64,000 nucleotides of DNA, taken from assembly GCA_964540795.1 (NCBI GenBank), contig CAZINX010000006.1, positions 1-64,000 on the forward strand. Direction: 5' to 3'. Of this stretch, positions 23,708 through 32,924 are shown piece by piece. The notes beneath the pieces are model-generated. The model was given only the letters and a program-made list of their open reading frames with translations, was not told where the DNA came from and ran no database searches. Positions within the stretch are counted from its first letter, which is position 1, and each line of letters starts with the position of its first letter. Source of the stretch: Dichotomicrobium sp964540795 (GTDB lineage: Bacteria; Pseudomonadota; Alphaproteobacteria; Rhizobiales; Rhodomicrobiaceae). A program made the translations under genes and the position numbers.

Positions 23708-24878
23708 CTCCCGTCAGCCGCCGATAAGCCGCGAGCGTCCGCTCCCAGTCGTAGGCCTGTTCAACAAAGTCGCGCGGAGACGCAGGGGGCGGGGCCGCGA
23801 GCGCTCGCGCAAGCGCATTGGCCAGCGCATCGGGATCGCCCGGCGGCACAAGTTGTCCGGTCTCCGGGCACACCGCCTCCGCGACAGACCCGACCTGACT
23901 TGCCACCACAGGCACACCGCAAGCCTGCGCTTCCAGCAGCGAGCGCGGCAGGCCTTCCGCGTGAGAGGGCAGGGCGAACACATCGAGGCCGGGCAGCAAA
24001 TCGGGGACATCGTCGCGGTGACCGAGAAACGCAACGCGCGCGCCAAGCCCGAGCGATCGCGCCCGCGCGCGCAGCGCGGCCATCTCCGGCCCGTCGCCGA
24101 TGACGACAAGCCGCGCCGCCGGGCGGGCGAGGCGTGCAAACGCCGCCAACAGATCGGCGTGTCCCTTGACCGGCACGAGGCGGCCGACCGTTCCGATTGC
24201 CCGCTCATCCGGGCCAAGGCCAAGCGCCGCGCACGCCGCATCGCGCCCTTCCGGGGTGAATCGCGACAGGTCGATGCCGGTCGGGATGACATCGACGCAC
24301 GGGCGCGGGAGCATATCCCGCAGAACGTCCGCCGCCCCTTGCGAGAGCGCAACATGCGCCGGCCGCACCAGCCGCTCCGCCAGGACCGTCAGCTGACGGT
24401 GGCGCGGGTGCGCGTCATAGTGCCAGACATCATGCTCGACATGGATCACGCGCGGCGCCCCTGCAAGGCGCGCGGCCAGCCCGCCGTACAGGAGCGGGCC
24501 GATGTGATGGAGCACCACGGCGCGCGCCCGCAGCACCCGCAAGCGGCGAGCGAGCCGCCGCACCAGGGCAGGGCGAAGGCCGCCAGCCGTTTCCAGCCCT
24601 TCAATCACGTTCGCGACAGGCTCCAGCCCCGGCCAGTCCGCGATGAGCGTGTCGGTCGCGCCCTGAAGACTGATGATGCGCCCGCGCCCATTGCCCTCGC
24701 GGACCAGATCGCGCGCCAGCGTTTCGATGCCGCCCGGCGCCATGCGTTCGACAATATGCACGACCGGACGCAACAGTTCGGGCGCGGGCCGCGCTTCCGG
24801 GGCGGAAGGTCTCGTCACGCGCCGTAGCGCCATCGGCGCGGATGCTCGCTTGGGTTGCAGTGATTTCAATTCGGTCAC
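23691..24878 (-). CDS. GT4 family glycosyltransferase
   Basis: 395 residues from a GTG at 24878 with AGGA upstream; the ATG at 24833 is the alternative. Seen: HIVERMAPGGIETLARDLV, HHIGPLLYGGLAARLAG, HVEHDVWHYD, IPTGIDLSRFTPEGR, TVGRLVPVKGHADLLAAF and SHAEGLPRSLLEAQACGVPVVAS, with the EX7E motif intact. First gene of the leftward operon that runs to 16803. Inferred: second or later transferase for the repeat unit. Divergent from galE across a 275-bp promoter region. Confidence 0.87.
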   Translation of the reverse strand: MTELKSLQPKRASAPMALRRVTRPSAPEARPAPELLRPVVHIVERMAPGGIETLARDLVREGNGRGRIISLQGATDTLIADWPGLEPVANVIEGLETAGGLRPALVRRLARRLRVLRARAVVLHHIGPLLYGGLAARLAGAPRVIHVEHDVWHYDAHPRHRQLTVLAERLVRPAHVALSQGAADVLRDMLPRPCVDVIPTGIDLSRFTPEGRDAACAALGLGPDERAIGTVGRLVPVKGHADLLAAFARLARPAARLVVIGDGPEMAALRARARSLGLGARVAFLGHRDDVPDLLPGLDVFALPSHAEGLPRSLLEAQACGVPVVASQVGSVAEAVCPETGQLVPPGDPDALANALARALAAPPPASPRDFVEQAYDWERTLAAYRRLTGDVDDR

Positions 24879-25153
24879 AGTGTCCTGCCGCCTTCCTTGC
24901 GGCCGCCTCGCGATGTCAAGCGGTAGATGGATTAGCAGGAATACTGCGTCAAAGCGGAGAAAACTTAGTAAATTCGTGTGAATCAACGATCATAAATGTC
25001 GAGACAATTTCATGTAAAAGTCTTCGACAATTATCCAAAAGGGCTGGCGATTTGCCAAGCCTTGTGTTTACGCCTTCCCGCTATGGTCTCATGGCAACTT
25101 TAAGTTGAGTTTGCCAAGGGGCGCGGCGCCCCCGAGGCCCTCCTGGAGGCGAA
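24879..25153. promoter_or_regulatory. Divergent promoter region between GT4 operon and galE
   Basis: 275 bp, notably A/T-rich between about 24950 and 25110, with no gene. It holds a small imperfect hairpin (GGCTGGC at 25042-25048 with GCCAAGCC at 25054-25061) and GGGGCGC/CGCCCC near 25118-25135. A good ribosome-binding site (CTGGAGG) precedes galE. Individual promoters could not be fixed. Confidence 0.45.
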
Positions 25154-26164
25154 ATGTCAGTTCTGGTGACCGGCGGTGCGGGCTACATCGGCAGCCACTT
25201 CGTTCTCGATCTGCTCGATCGCGGCGAGCAAGTCGTGGTGCTGGACAATCTGTCGAGCGGTTTTCGCTGGGCCGTGCCCAAAGGCGCGCCTCTTGTTGTT
25301 GGAGAGGCGGGCGATACAGAGTTGCTCAGGGAGGTGATTGCCCGCTTCGAGGTAGAGGAGATCGCCCATTTCGCCGCCTCCACGGTCGTCCCGGAATCGG
25401 TGGCCAATCCTCTGGCCTACTACGCCAACAACACCTGCGTGCTGCGCGCCGTGATGGAGGCCGCCAGCCGCGCCGGTGTCGCGCGGGTGATCTTCTCATC
25501 CACGGCCGCGGTCTACGGCACGCCTGAGCACGCCGTGGTCGACGAAACCACGCGGCTCAAGCCGATTTCCCCCTATGGCGCGTCCAAGATGATGAGCGAA
25601 CGGATCATCGCCGACGCCGAAGCCGCGGGCGGGCCAGCCTACGTGATCCTGCGCTATTTTAACGTCGCGGGCGCCGATCCCGCCGGCCGCGCCGGTCAAT
25701 CAACGCGCGGCGCAACTCATCTCATCAAGGTCTCATGCGAGGCCGCGACCGGACAGCGCCCCGGCGTCACCGTATTCGGCACGAATTACCCGACGCCCGA
25801 CGGCACCTGCATCCGCGACTACATCCACGTTTCCGACTTGTCGGCAGCGCACCTGGATGCGCTCGACCACTTGCGCGGAGGCGGTGAGCAGGACGTGTTC
25901 AACTGCGGTTACGGTCACGGATTTTCGGTGAATGAGGTCATCGCGGCAGTCAAGGCGGTCTCCGGCGTCGATTTCCCGGTCGCGCGGGGCAAACGCCGGC
26001 TCGGCGACCCGGTCGCTCTCATCGCCGCAGCAGACAAGATCCGCGCGACGCTCGGCTGGCGGCCGCGCTTCGACGATCTCGAAACGATTGTCGCCCATGC
26101 CCTTGCCTGGGAGCGGCATCTCCTGGAGCGCGCCTCCGCGCGCGTCCCGCTGGCGGGGGAATGA
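25154..26164 (+). CDS. galE: UDP-glucose 4-epimerase
   Basis: 336 residues, normal length. Seen: an NAD-binding GGAGYIGSHFVLDLLDRG at the N-terminus; the Ser of the FSSTAAVYG motif; Y-x-x-x-K in YGASKMMSE; ILRYFNVAGADPAGR; and the C-terminal RDYIHVSDLSAAH. Known: interconverts UDP-glucose and UDP-galactose (or the N-acetyl forms) in the cytoplasm. ATG at 25154 follows CTGGAGGCGAA. Its stop overlaps glmM (ATGA). Inferred: supplies nucleotide sugars for the surrounding polysaccharide genes. Confidence 0.95.
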   Translation: MSVLVTGGAGYIGSHFVLDLLDRGEQVVVLDNLSSGFRWAVPKGAPLVVGEAGDTELLREVIARFEVEEIAHFAASTVVPESVANPLAYYANNTCVLRAVMEAASRAGVARVIFSSTAAVYGTPEHAVVDETTRLKPISPYGASKMMSERIIADAEAAGGPAYVILRYFNVAGADPAGRAGQSTRGATHLIKVSCEAATGQRPGVTVFGTNYPTPDGTCIRDYIHVSDLSAAHLDALDHLRGGGEQDVFNCGYGHGFSVNEVIAAVKAVSGVDFPVARGKRRLGDPVALIAAADKIRATLGWRPRFDDLETIVAHALAWERHLLERASARVPLAGE

Positions 26165-27507
26165 GCATGAGCGGCAAGTACTTCGGGACCGACGGCATCC
26201 GCGGCGCGGCCAACGCGGGGCGCATGGCGCCGGGCACGATACTCAAGATCGCGATGGCGGCCGGCCGCGCCTATCGCGGAGCGGGCCACCGTCCGCGCGT
26301 CGTCATCGGCAAGGACACGCGGCTTTCCGGCTATTCGGTCGAGGCGGCGCTGGTGGCGGGCTTCACGGCGGTCGGGATGGATGTGTTCCAGCTCGGCCCG
26401 ATGCCGACACCAGCCGTGGCCATGCTCACCCGCTCCATGCGCGCCGATCTCGGCGTGATGATTTCCGCTTCGCACAACCCTTTTCACGATAACGGCCTGA
26501 AATTCTTCGGCGCGGACGGCTTCAAGCTGCCCGACGCGGTGCAGGACGAAATCGAGGCCGCCATCGCGCAGCCCGAGGCGGACAACCTCGTTCAGCCCGC
26601 CGGCATGGGCCGCGCCCGCCGCGTGGAAGGCGCGCAGGAGCGCTACATCGAGTTCGCCAAGCGCACCTTCCCGCGCGATCTTACGCTGGAGGGGCTGCGC
26701 ATCGTCATCGACTGCGCACATGGCGCGGCCTACAAGGTCGCGCCCCAGGCGCTTTGGGAACTGGGCGCGGAGATCGTGCCCATCGGCACGGACCCGAACG
26801 GCACCAACATCAACGAAAAGAGCGGGTCGAACGCGCCGGAGATCATGGCCGAGAAAGTGCGCGAGGTCCGAGCCGATGCCGGTATCGCGCTGGACGGCGA
26901 CGCCGACCGGCTCATTGTCTGCGACGAGCGCGGCGCTGTCGTGGACGGCGACCAGCTGATGGCGATCATCGCGCGGTCCTGGAAGGCGCGCGGCCGGCTG
27001 GCCTCCGACGAGGTCGTGGCGACGGTCATGTCGAACCTCGGCTTCGAGCGCTATCTCGATAGTATGGGACTCAAGCTGGTGCGAACGCCCGTCGGCGACC
27101 GCAATGTGATCGCAGCGATGCGCAAGCGCGGCGGCAATCTCGGCGGCGAAGCGTCGGGTCACATCATCCTTTCGGATTACGCAACCACGGGCGACGGGCT
27201 GGTCTCCGCCTTGCAGGTGCTCGCCTGCCTGGTCGAAGAGGGCGCGAAGATGAGCGCGCTTGGCCGGGTCTTCGAGCCGATCCCGCAGATCATGCGCAGC
27301 GTGCGCTACGATGGCGGCGAGCCGCTTGCGAAACAGTGCGTGAAAAAGGCGATCGCGGGTGCGCAAGCACGGTTGAACGGCCGGGGCCGGCTGGTGATCC
27401 GGCCTTCGGGAACCGAGCCTGTGATCCGCGTAATGGCGGAAGGCGAGGACGGCAAGCTGATCGACGAACTGGTCAGCGAGATCGCCGAAAGCATCGCGGC
27501 GAGCTGA
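26161..27507 (+). CDS. glmM: Phosphoglucosamine mutase
   Basis: 448 residues. Seen: KYFGTDGIRGAAN at the start; the active-site ISASHNPFHDNG with the phosphoserine at Ser104; the metal loop DGDADRLIVCDE; GGEASGHI; and RPSGTEPVIRVM at the C-terminus. Known: converts glucosamine-6-phosphate to glucosamine-1-phosphate for UDP-GlcNAc, essential for peptidoglycan and for HexNAc-containing polymers. Two in-frame ATGs (26161 and 26167); the first overlaps galE by 4 bp, and the second would place the phosphoserine at residue 102. In most relatives it follows ftsH/folP; here it is coupled to galE. Confidence 0.95.
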   Translation: MSMSGKYFGTDGIRGAANAGRMAPGTILKIAMAAGRAYRGAGHRPRVVIGKDTRLSGYSVEAALVAGFTAVGMDVFQLGPMPTPAVAMLTRSMRADLGVMISASHNPFHDNGLKFFGADGFKLPDAVQDEIEAAIAQPEADNLVQPAGMGRARRVEGAQERYIEFAKRTFPRDLTLEGLRIVIDCAHGAAYKVAPQALWELGAEIVPIGTDPNGTNINEKSGSNAPEIMAEKVREVRADAGIALDGDADRLIVCDERGAVVDGDQLMAIIARSWKARGRLASDEVVATVMSNLGFERYLDSMGLKLVRTPVGDRNVIAAMRKRGGNLGGEASGHIILSDYATTGDGLVSALQVLACLVEEGAKMSALGRVFEPIPQIMRSVRYDGGEPLAKQCVKKAIAGAQARLNGRGRLVIRPSGTEPVIRVMAEGEDGKLIDELVSEIAESIAAS

Positions 27508-27512
27508 CCGGA

Positions 27513-28718
27513 TCAGACTGGCTGGCGGGTTTCCCGCGCGCTCACCTGGCCGAGGTCGCCGTGCCGCGCAGCCTCGATGAGCCGCGTCAGCGTTGCTGCC
27601 TGGGCCTTGAGCGTGAAATTGCGCTCCACATGCGCGCGCGCCGCCCGCGTCATGTCCTGGCGTTCGTTGTCATTCCAGTTTGCCGCGGCCGTCAGCGCTT
27701 TCGCCAGCGCGGGCCGATCACCGGGTTCGACCAGCAATCCCATCCCCGGCAACACCATCTCCTTCACGCCCATGTAGCGCGTCGAGACGACCGGCAGGCC
27801 CATTGCCATCGCTTCCTTGATGACGAGCGGGCCGCTGTCACGCTCGCCGTTCGGCCCATCCTTGAACGGGGCGGCCAGCGCCAGATAGCCGCCGCCATGC
27901 GCCCGGAACCAGTCACGCTGCTGCGCGCCGAGGAAGCGGACGCGGCGCCCTACCCCGAGGCTTTCGGCCAGATCCTGAAGATCGGCGCGCGCGGGGCCGT
28001 CCCCCACGACATCCAGACCGAGGCGCGGCGGAATGCCCGGATAGGTCAGTGCATGGAGCAGATCGTCAACGCCCTTCTGCGGGACCAGCCGCCCCACAAA
28101 CAGCAGCCTGCCGTTGTTCTCGCCATTCGAGAACGGGAACTGCCCGGCGTCGATGCCGCAATAGACGACGCGGACTTTCGCCAATGGCGCTATCGCCCGC
28201 AGGTCGCGCGCCATGTCCTCGCACGGCGCCAGCGCGAAATCGGCGTGGGTCAGCTTGGCCGGCAAGTCCTCGGGTTCGGCGTAAACGTCATGTCCGTGGG
28301 CAATGAAGGAGACGCTCACGCCGGCGAGCCGCGCCGCCGCGATGGCGTGCGCCGCAGCGCCGCCGGCGAAATGCGCGTGGACATGCCGGCAGCCTGCATC
28401 ACCTATCACGCCGGCAATCTTGGCCGCGTTCCACAGGAGCGAACGGCGCGGCAACATCCGCTGGGCGCGCACGAAGGCCAGCGCGCGCGGCAGGCCCGCG
28501 CCGAAATTCCCGGCCCGAACGGCGCCGGACGCGCGGATATTGCCAAGGCGAATGGCGTTCTCGGCCAAAGGGCGGTCAACATCCTGTCCCGGCTCGCTCC
28601 AGGGGGTCATGGCGATCAGCGTGACCTGATGCCCGCGCGCCTGCATGGCCCGGATTTCATCGCCGATAAAGGTTTCCGACAGAACCGGAAAGTGCGTCAC
28701 GAGATAGCAAACGTTCAT
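27513..28718 (-). CDS. GT4 family glycosyltransferase
   Basis: 401 residues. Seen: CYLVTHFPVLSETFIGDEI at the N-terminus, a signature of GT4 enzymes of the WcaL/AmsK group; HAHFAGGAAAHA; FIAHGHDVY; FVGRLVPQKGVDDLL; and GPLVIKEAMAMGLPVVSTRYMGVKE with the EX7E motif. Converges on glmM with only 5 bp between stops. Own upstream region of about 220 bp, with the 13-bp motif shared with the flippase promoter. Inferred: adds a sugar to the same polymer. Confidence 0.87.
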   Translation of the reverse strand: MNVCYLVTHFPVLSETFIGDEIRAMQARGHQVTLIAMTPWSEPGQDVDRPLAENAIRLGNIRASGAVRAGNFGAGLPRALAFVRAQRMLPRRSLLWNAAKIAGVIGDAGCRHVHAHFAGGAAAHAIAAARLAGVSVSFIAHGHDVYAEPEDLPAKLTHADFALAPCEDMARDLRAIAPLAKVRVVYCGIDAGQFPFSNGENNGRLLFVGRLVPQKGVDDLLHALTYPGIPPRLGLDVVGDGPARADLQDLAESLGVGRRVRFLGAQQRDWFRAHGGGYLALAAPFKDGPNGERDSGPLVIKEAMAMGLPVVSTRYMGVKEMVLPGMGLLVEPGDRPALAKALTAAANWNDNERQDMTRAARAHVERNFTLKAQAATLTRLIEAARHGDLGQVSARETRQPV

Positions 28719-28741
28719 GCAGCCACCTTCATTTCCAGATG

Positions 28742-28754
28742 GCGCATTAAACAG
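28742..28754 (-). promoter_or_regulatory. Shared 13-bp promoter motif, copy 2
   Basis: GCGCATTAAACAG, identical to 14303-14315, 24 bp upstream of the GT4 start in the same relative orientation. The surrounding 28719-28937 gap is A/T-rich and has no gene. Suggests a common activator or sigma factor for two separate polysaccharide units. Confidence 0.35.
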
Positions 28755-28937
28755 CCTAAATGAGAAATCCTTATTAATTCATTTGGCTGATATAATTCTC
28801 ACGAATTAACCGCGCGGAAAACAGTGTCTATACGTTCTAAAATACATTTACACGAAATTTGGCTTCTGCAAAGCTCATGGTACCCGGTGAACTGCGGTGA
28901 TTGAGTGGGAGGCGCTTATCGGCTGGAGGAGGCCCGC

Positions 28938-30050
28938 CTATTCCATCCGCGCCCGGAACAGCCAGCCCGCAACGCTCAGCGTGAACGCCGCGATCAGCGC
29001 CAGCGGCAGGGTGTTCGCCAGCACGTCCTCCGTCGGCATCCCCTTGAGGAAGACCCCGCGCACGATTACCAGGAAATGGCGCAGCGGGTTGATCTGCGTA
29101 AAATCCTGCAGCCACGCGGGCATGTTCTCGATCGGCGTGGCGAAGCCGGACAGCAGGATCGCGGGCGCGGCGAACAGGAACGCGCCGAGGAACGCCTGCT
29201 GCTGCGTCTGCGACAGCGAGGAGATGAACAGCCCCACGCCGATCACCGCGAGCAGATAGATGAAAGTGCCAAGATAGAGCAGGGCGAGCGAGCCGCGGAA
29301 CGGCACCTCGAAGAAGAACACCGCCACGGCGATAAAGGCGGTGGCCTGCGCCAGCCCGGCGATCATGGCCGGCACGGTCTTGCCGAGCAGGATTTCATGC
29401 ACGCGCAGCGGCGAGACCATGATCTGGTCGAAGGTCCCCAGCTCGCGTTCGCGCGCAATGGTCTGGCCGGTGACGACCAGCACGATCAGCAGCGTCAGCG
29501 TGCCGAGCAGTCCGGGCACGATGAACCAGAAATCCTTCAGGTTTGCGTTGAACCAGTGTCGCACCACCACCGGATCAGCGGCCGACCCCTCGGTCTGCAG
29601 AGCGACGGGGCTGGTGTCGGTCAGATCGGCGGTAATCTCGCTAAGATAGCCGGTGACGATCTGCGCGGCATTCGAGCGTCGGCCATCGAGCAGCAGTTGC
29701 GCCTGCGCGGGCCGCCCCGCGTTGATGTCGCGCGAGAAGCTCTCGTCGAAATGCAGGACGGCGATCACGTCCTGATTGTCGATGGCGCGGCGCGCGGCGC
29801 CCAGATTGGAAAGTCGCCTCACCTGCGCGAAGGCCGGCGCGCCGTCCACCCGCTGCACGAATTCCGCGCTCCAGCGGCCGGCGTCGCGGTCGATGACGCC
29901 GATATTCACGTTGGTGACTTCCAGCGTCGCGGCGTAGCTGAAAAGGAAAAGCTGGACAATCGGCGGGGCGATCAGCACGAAGCGGCTGCGCGGGTCGCGC
30001 CAGATCGCCAGCAACTCCTTGATGATGAGCGCTGAGAGACGCCTCCACAT
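28938..30050 (-). CDS. ABC-2 type exporter permease (YbhR/YhhJ-like)
   Basis: 370 residues from the ATG at 30050, which overlaps the previous stop as TAATG; the open frame continues upstream only as a shadow. Seen: a first membrane segment after the basic N-terminus (RSRFVLIAPPIVQLFLFSYAA), a large periplasmic domain (about 45-170), five further membrane segments from about 175, and ARERELGTFDQIMVSPLRVHEILLGK, the coupling-helix signature of ABC2_membrane_3. Known: pairs with a second permease and a double ATPase to export drugs or lipophilic compounds. Last gene of the exporter operon. Confidence 0.88.
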   Translation of the reverse strand: MWRRLSALIIKELLAIWRDPRSRFVLIAPPIVQLFLFSYAATLEVTNVNIGVIDRDAGRWSAEFVQRVDGAPAFAQVRRLSNLGAARRAIDNQDVIAVLHFDESFSRDINAGRPAQAQLLLDGRRSNAAQIVTGYLSEITADLTDTSPVALQTEGSAADPVVVRHWFNANLKDFWFIVPGLLGTLTLLIVLVVTGQTIARERELGTFDQIMVSPLRVHEILLGKTVPAMIAGLAQATAFIAVAVFFFEVPFRGSLALLYLGTFIYLLAVIGVGLFISSLSQTQQQAFLGAFLFAAPAILLSGFATPIENMPAWLQDFTQINPLRHFLVIVRGVFLKGMPTEDVLANTLPLALIAAFTLSVAGWLFRARME

Positions 30051-31183
30051 TATTCCAGGCTCTTGCGGGTGGTGAGTGCGGTGAAGATCAGGAACACTGC
30101 GCCGATGCCGAGCATCCAGGCGATGTCGCGCAGGAACAGCGGCCAGATGTCGCCGACGAGGAACACGGTCTGAAGGCTCGGCACCAGATAGCGCGCCGGC
30201 ACGATATAGGTGATCCACTGGACGAGTTCGGGCATCGACTTGATCTCGAAAATGAAGCCCGAAAGCAGCACCGCTGGCAGGAACCCGGAAAGCAGTGCGA
30301 TCTGCGAGGCGACGAACTGGTTTTTCGTGGCCGAGGAGATCAGCAATCCCTGCCCGAGCGCGGGCACCAGGAACGCCGAAGAGATGACGACCAGCGCAAG
30401 GAACGAGCCGCGAAACGGCACGCCGAACAGGAACACCGCGATCGCCGTGCACATGGCCATCGCGCCAAGGCCCAGCGCGAAATAGGGCAGCAGTTTGCCG
30501 AAGATCAGTTCGGGGATGGATATGGGCGTGGCCATCAGCGCTTCCATCGTCCCGCGCTCCCACTCGCGGGCGACGACGAGCGCCGTCAGCAGCGTGCCGA
30601 CGAGGGCCATGACGATTGTGATTGAGCCGGGCACGAGGAAAAACCGGCTGGTCAGCTCCGGGTTGAACCAGTAGCGCGGCTCCAGCGTGACGGCCGCTTG
30701 CGGCGGGTTTTCGGGCGTGCGCAGCGCCAGCCAGGTTTGCCAGACACCGCGGGCGTAATTCTCGACGAATTTCGCGGTGTTGGGGTTCGTGGCGTCGGTG
30801 ATAACCTGAATGCGCGCGCTTTGGGGGTCATGCGCGACCCTGGCGGCGAAGTCCTCGGGGATCACGACGATGCCGCGGATGTCGCCCGCGATCAGCTTCG
30901 GGATCACTTCGCGCCGGTCCCGCGCGCGCACGGCCTCGAAGAAACGCGATCCCTGAAACGATGCTGCGAGGCTTTGCGACGGCCCATCGCTCTTTTCGAC
31001 AACCACGCCGACACGCACAAGGTTGGAGTCGAGCGAGATCCCGTAGCCGAACAGGAACAGCAGGATCAGCGGCAACACGAAGGCGATCAGGATACTGCTC
31101 GGGTCGCGGACGATCTGGATCGACTCCTTGACAAGCAGCGCGCCGAAGCGCCGCCAGCCCCCGCTGCCCGCCGCCGCGCTCAT
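30050..31183 (-). CDS. ABC-2 type exporter permease (YbhS-like)
   Basis: 377 residues, ATG at 31183 in an ATGA overlap with the ATPase gene. Seen: the same layout as its neighbour, with the first membrane segment SSILIAFVLPLILLFLFGYGI, a periplasmic domain (about 50-180), the coupling-helix motif AREWERGTMEALMATPISIPELIFGK, and five C-terminal membrane segments. The two permeases are homologous and presumably form the heterodimeric channel. Substrate unknown. Confidence 0.88.
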   Translation of the reverse strand: MSAAAGSGGWRRFGALLVKESIQIVRDPSSILIAFVLPLILLFLFGYGISLDSNLVRVGVVVEKSDGPSQSLAASFQGSRFFEAVRARDRREVIPKLIAGDIRGIVVIPEDFAARVAHDPQSARIQVITDATNPNTAKFVENYARGVWQTWLALRTPENPPQAAVTLEPRYWFNPELTSRFFLVPGSITIVMALVGTLLTALVVAREWERGTMEALMATPISIPELIFGKLLPYFALGLGAMAMCTAIAVFLFGVPFRGSFLALVVISSAFLVPALGQGLLISSATKNQFVASQIALLSGFLPAVLLSGFIFEIKSMPELVQWITYIVPARYLVPSLQTVFLVGDIWPLFLRDIAWMLGIGAVFLIFTALTTRKSLE

Positions 31184-32919
31184 GCCGCTTCCCTTTCACC
31201 TTCCTCGCTCGCCTGCACCAGATGAATGAACGCGTCTTCCAGCGAGGGGTCCGGGCACTCATCCGTTTGCGCCTGCGACTTGAGCGCGTCGGGCGAGTCC
31301 AGCGCGATGGTCTCGCCGCGATACATCAGCGCGATGCGGTCGCAGTATTCGGCCTCGTCCATGAAGTGCGTGGTGACGAGGATCGCAACGCCCTTGGCCA
31401 CCAGCCCGTTGATATGCGTCCAGAATTCGCGACGGGTGATCGGGTCGACGCCCGAGGTCGGCTCGTCGAGGAAAAGCGCGTCCGGCTCGTGCATGACCGC
31501 GCAGGCCAGCGCAAGGCGCTGCTTGATGCCCAGCGGCAGCTCGCGCGCGTTCATGTCGAGATAGCGCGACAGGTCGAAGGTGTCGATCATCGCGTCGATC
31601 TTGTCGCGCCGCCGGGCGCGCGGCAGGCCATAGACGCTGGCGAAGAAGCGCAGGTTCTGCAGCACGCTCAGATCGCCGTAGAGCGAGAAGGTCTGCGCCA
31701 TGTAGCCGAGCCGCCCGCGCGCCTCGGCCGCCGCCTTGCGCAGGTCATAGCCAGCGACGCGGCCGACGCCTTCGGTGGGTTTGAGCAGGCCGCAGAGCAT
31801 CTTGAAGGTGGTGGATTTGCCCGCGCCGTTCGGCCCCAGCAACCCGAAGATTTCGCCCGGCGGGATCGAGAAGGCGATGTCGCGCGCTGCGGTGAAATCG
31901 CCGAATTTCTTGGTGAGGCCCTCGGCTTCGATGATCGCCGCGCCGTCGGGTTTGCTCTCGATGCGCTGGGCAAGGCCCGACGTACCGCCCGCCACCCCGC
32001 CGAGAACGTCGATGAAGGCGTCCTCGAAACGCGGCGCGACCGGCTCCAGCTTTGCCCCGCGGAAGGCATCGCCCAGCATCCCGGCCAGGCTGTCAGCGCC
32101 GTTCTCCGGCGCTTCCGCCGTAACCAGCCGGAGCGCGCTGCCCTGCACCACCCCGTCGATGATGCCCTTGTTGTCGAGCGCCCGCGCAAGCGCGACGCGG
32201 CGCACGCCTTCGATGTCGGTGGCGAGGAAGGTCCGGCCCTCGACGCGCTGCGTCAGCTCATCGGGCGGGCCGGCGAACAGCAATTCGCCGTTGTTGAGCA
32301 AGAGCACGTCATCGCAGCGCTCGGCCTCGTCAAGATACGAGGTTGACCAGACGATCGCGATGCCCTCATCCTTCAGGTCCTGCACCATCCGCCACAGCTC
32401 GCGCCGCGAGATCGGATCGACGCCCACGCTCGGCTCGTCGAGCAGCAGCAGCTTGGGCGTGCGGATCAGCGCGCAGGCCAGTCCCAGCTTTTGCTTCATC
32501 CCGCCGGAGAGCTTGCCGGCATGGCGCGTCGTGAAGGGCGACAGGCCGGTGAAGCGCAGCAGCTCATCGAAGCGGTCCGCGCGTTTTTCTTCTGGCAGGC
32601 CGCGCAAATCGGCATAGAGATTGAGGTTCTCGATGACGCTCAGGTCTTCGTAGAGGCCGAAGCGTTGGGGCATGTAGCCGATATGGCCCTGAACGGTCTG
32701 CGGGTCTTCCAGCGTGTCCGCGCCGAGCACCGCTATGCGCCCCTCGCTCGGCATCATGAGTGCGGTCATCAGGCGGATGAGGGTTGTCTTGCCCGCGCCG
32801 TCCGGCCCCACCAGCCCGGTGACGAGGCCGCCGCGAATTTCCGCCGCGATGTCATGCAGAGCGCGCGTCCGACCAAAGCACTTGGCGACATTCTGCAGGC
32901 TGACCAGCGGCTCGGCCAT
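31180..32919 (-). CDS. Double ABC ATPase of YbhF-like exporter
   Basis: 579 residues with two full ATPase domains. Domain 1 (about 1-235): GPDGAGKTT, signature LSGGMKQKLGLA, Walker B LLLLDEPSVGVDP. Domain 2 (about 325-579): GPNGAGKST, ELPLGIKQRLALA in place of LSGGQ, and ALFLDEPTSGVDP. Known: YbhF of E. coli has this tandem architecture and energises the YbhR/YbhS permeases. The second signature motif is PLGI rather than SGG, as in several YbhF relatives. Coupled to the adaptor gene (5 bp gap) and the permease (ATGA). Confidence 0.92.
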   Translation of the reverse strand: MAEPLVSLQNVAKCFGRTRALHDIAAEIRGGLVTGLVGPDGAGKTTLIRLMTALMMPSEGRIAVLGADTLEDPQTVQGHIGYMPQRFGLYEDLSVIENLNLYADLRGLPEEKRADRFDELLRFTGLSPFTTRHAGKLSGGMKQKLGLACALIRTPKLLLLDEPSVGVDPISRRELWRMVQDLKDEGIAIVWSTSYLDEAERCDDVLLLNNGELLFAGPPDELTQRVEGRTFLATDIEGVRRVALARALDNKGIIDGVVQGSALRLVTAEAPENGADSLAGMLGDAFRGAKLEPVAPRFEDAFIDVLGGVAGGTSGLAQRIESKPDGAAIIEAEGLTKKFGDFTAARDIAFSIPPGEIFGLLGPNGAGKSTTFKMLCGLLKPTEGVGRVAGYDLRKAAAEARGRLGYMAQTFSLYGDLSVLQNLRFFASVYGLPRARRRDKIDAMIDTFDLSRYLDMNARELPLGIKQRLALACAVMHEPDALFLDEPTSGVDPITRREFWTHINGLVAKGVAILVTTHFMDEAEYCDRIALMYRGETIALDSPDALKSQAQTDECPDPSLEDAFIHLVQASEEGEREAA

Positions 32920-32924
32920 CGCGC

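Noticed and set aside
25915..27366. A 483-codon minus-strand frame across galE and glmM
   Set aside because: Both plus-strand genes are unambiguous enzymes with intact motifs. The antisense frame is low-complexity and Arg/His-rich.
30051..30563. N-terminal extension of the ABC permease to 541 residues
   Set aside because: The extension is a shadow of the neighbouring permease. The ATG at 30050 in a TAATG junction starts a normal-length protein.
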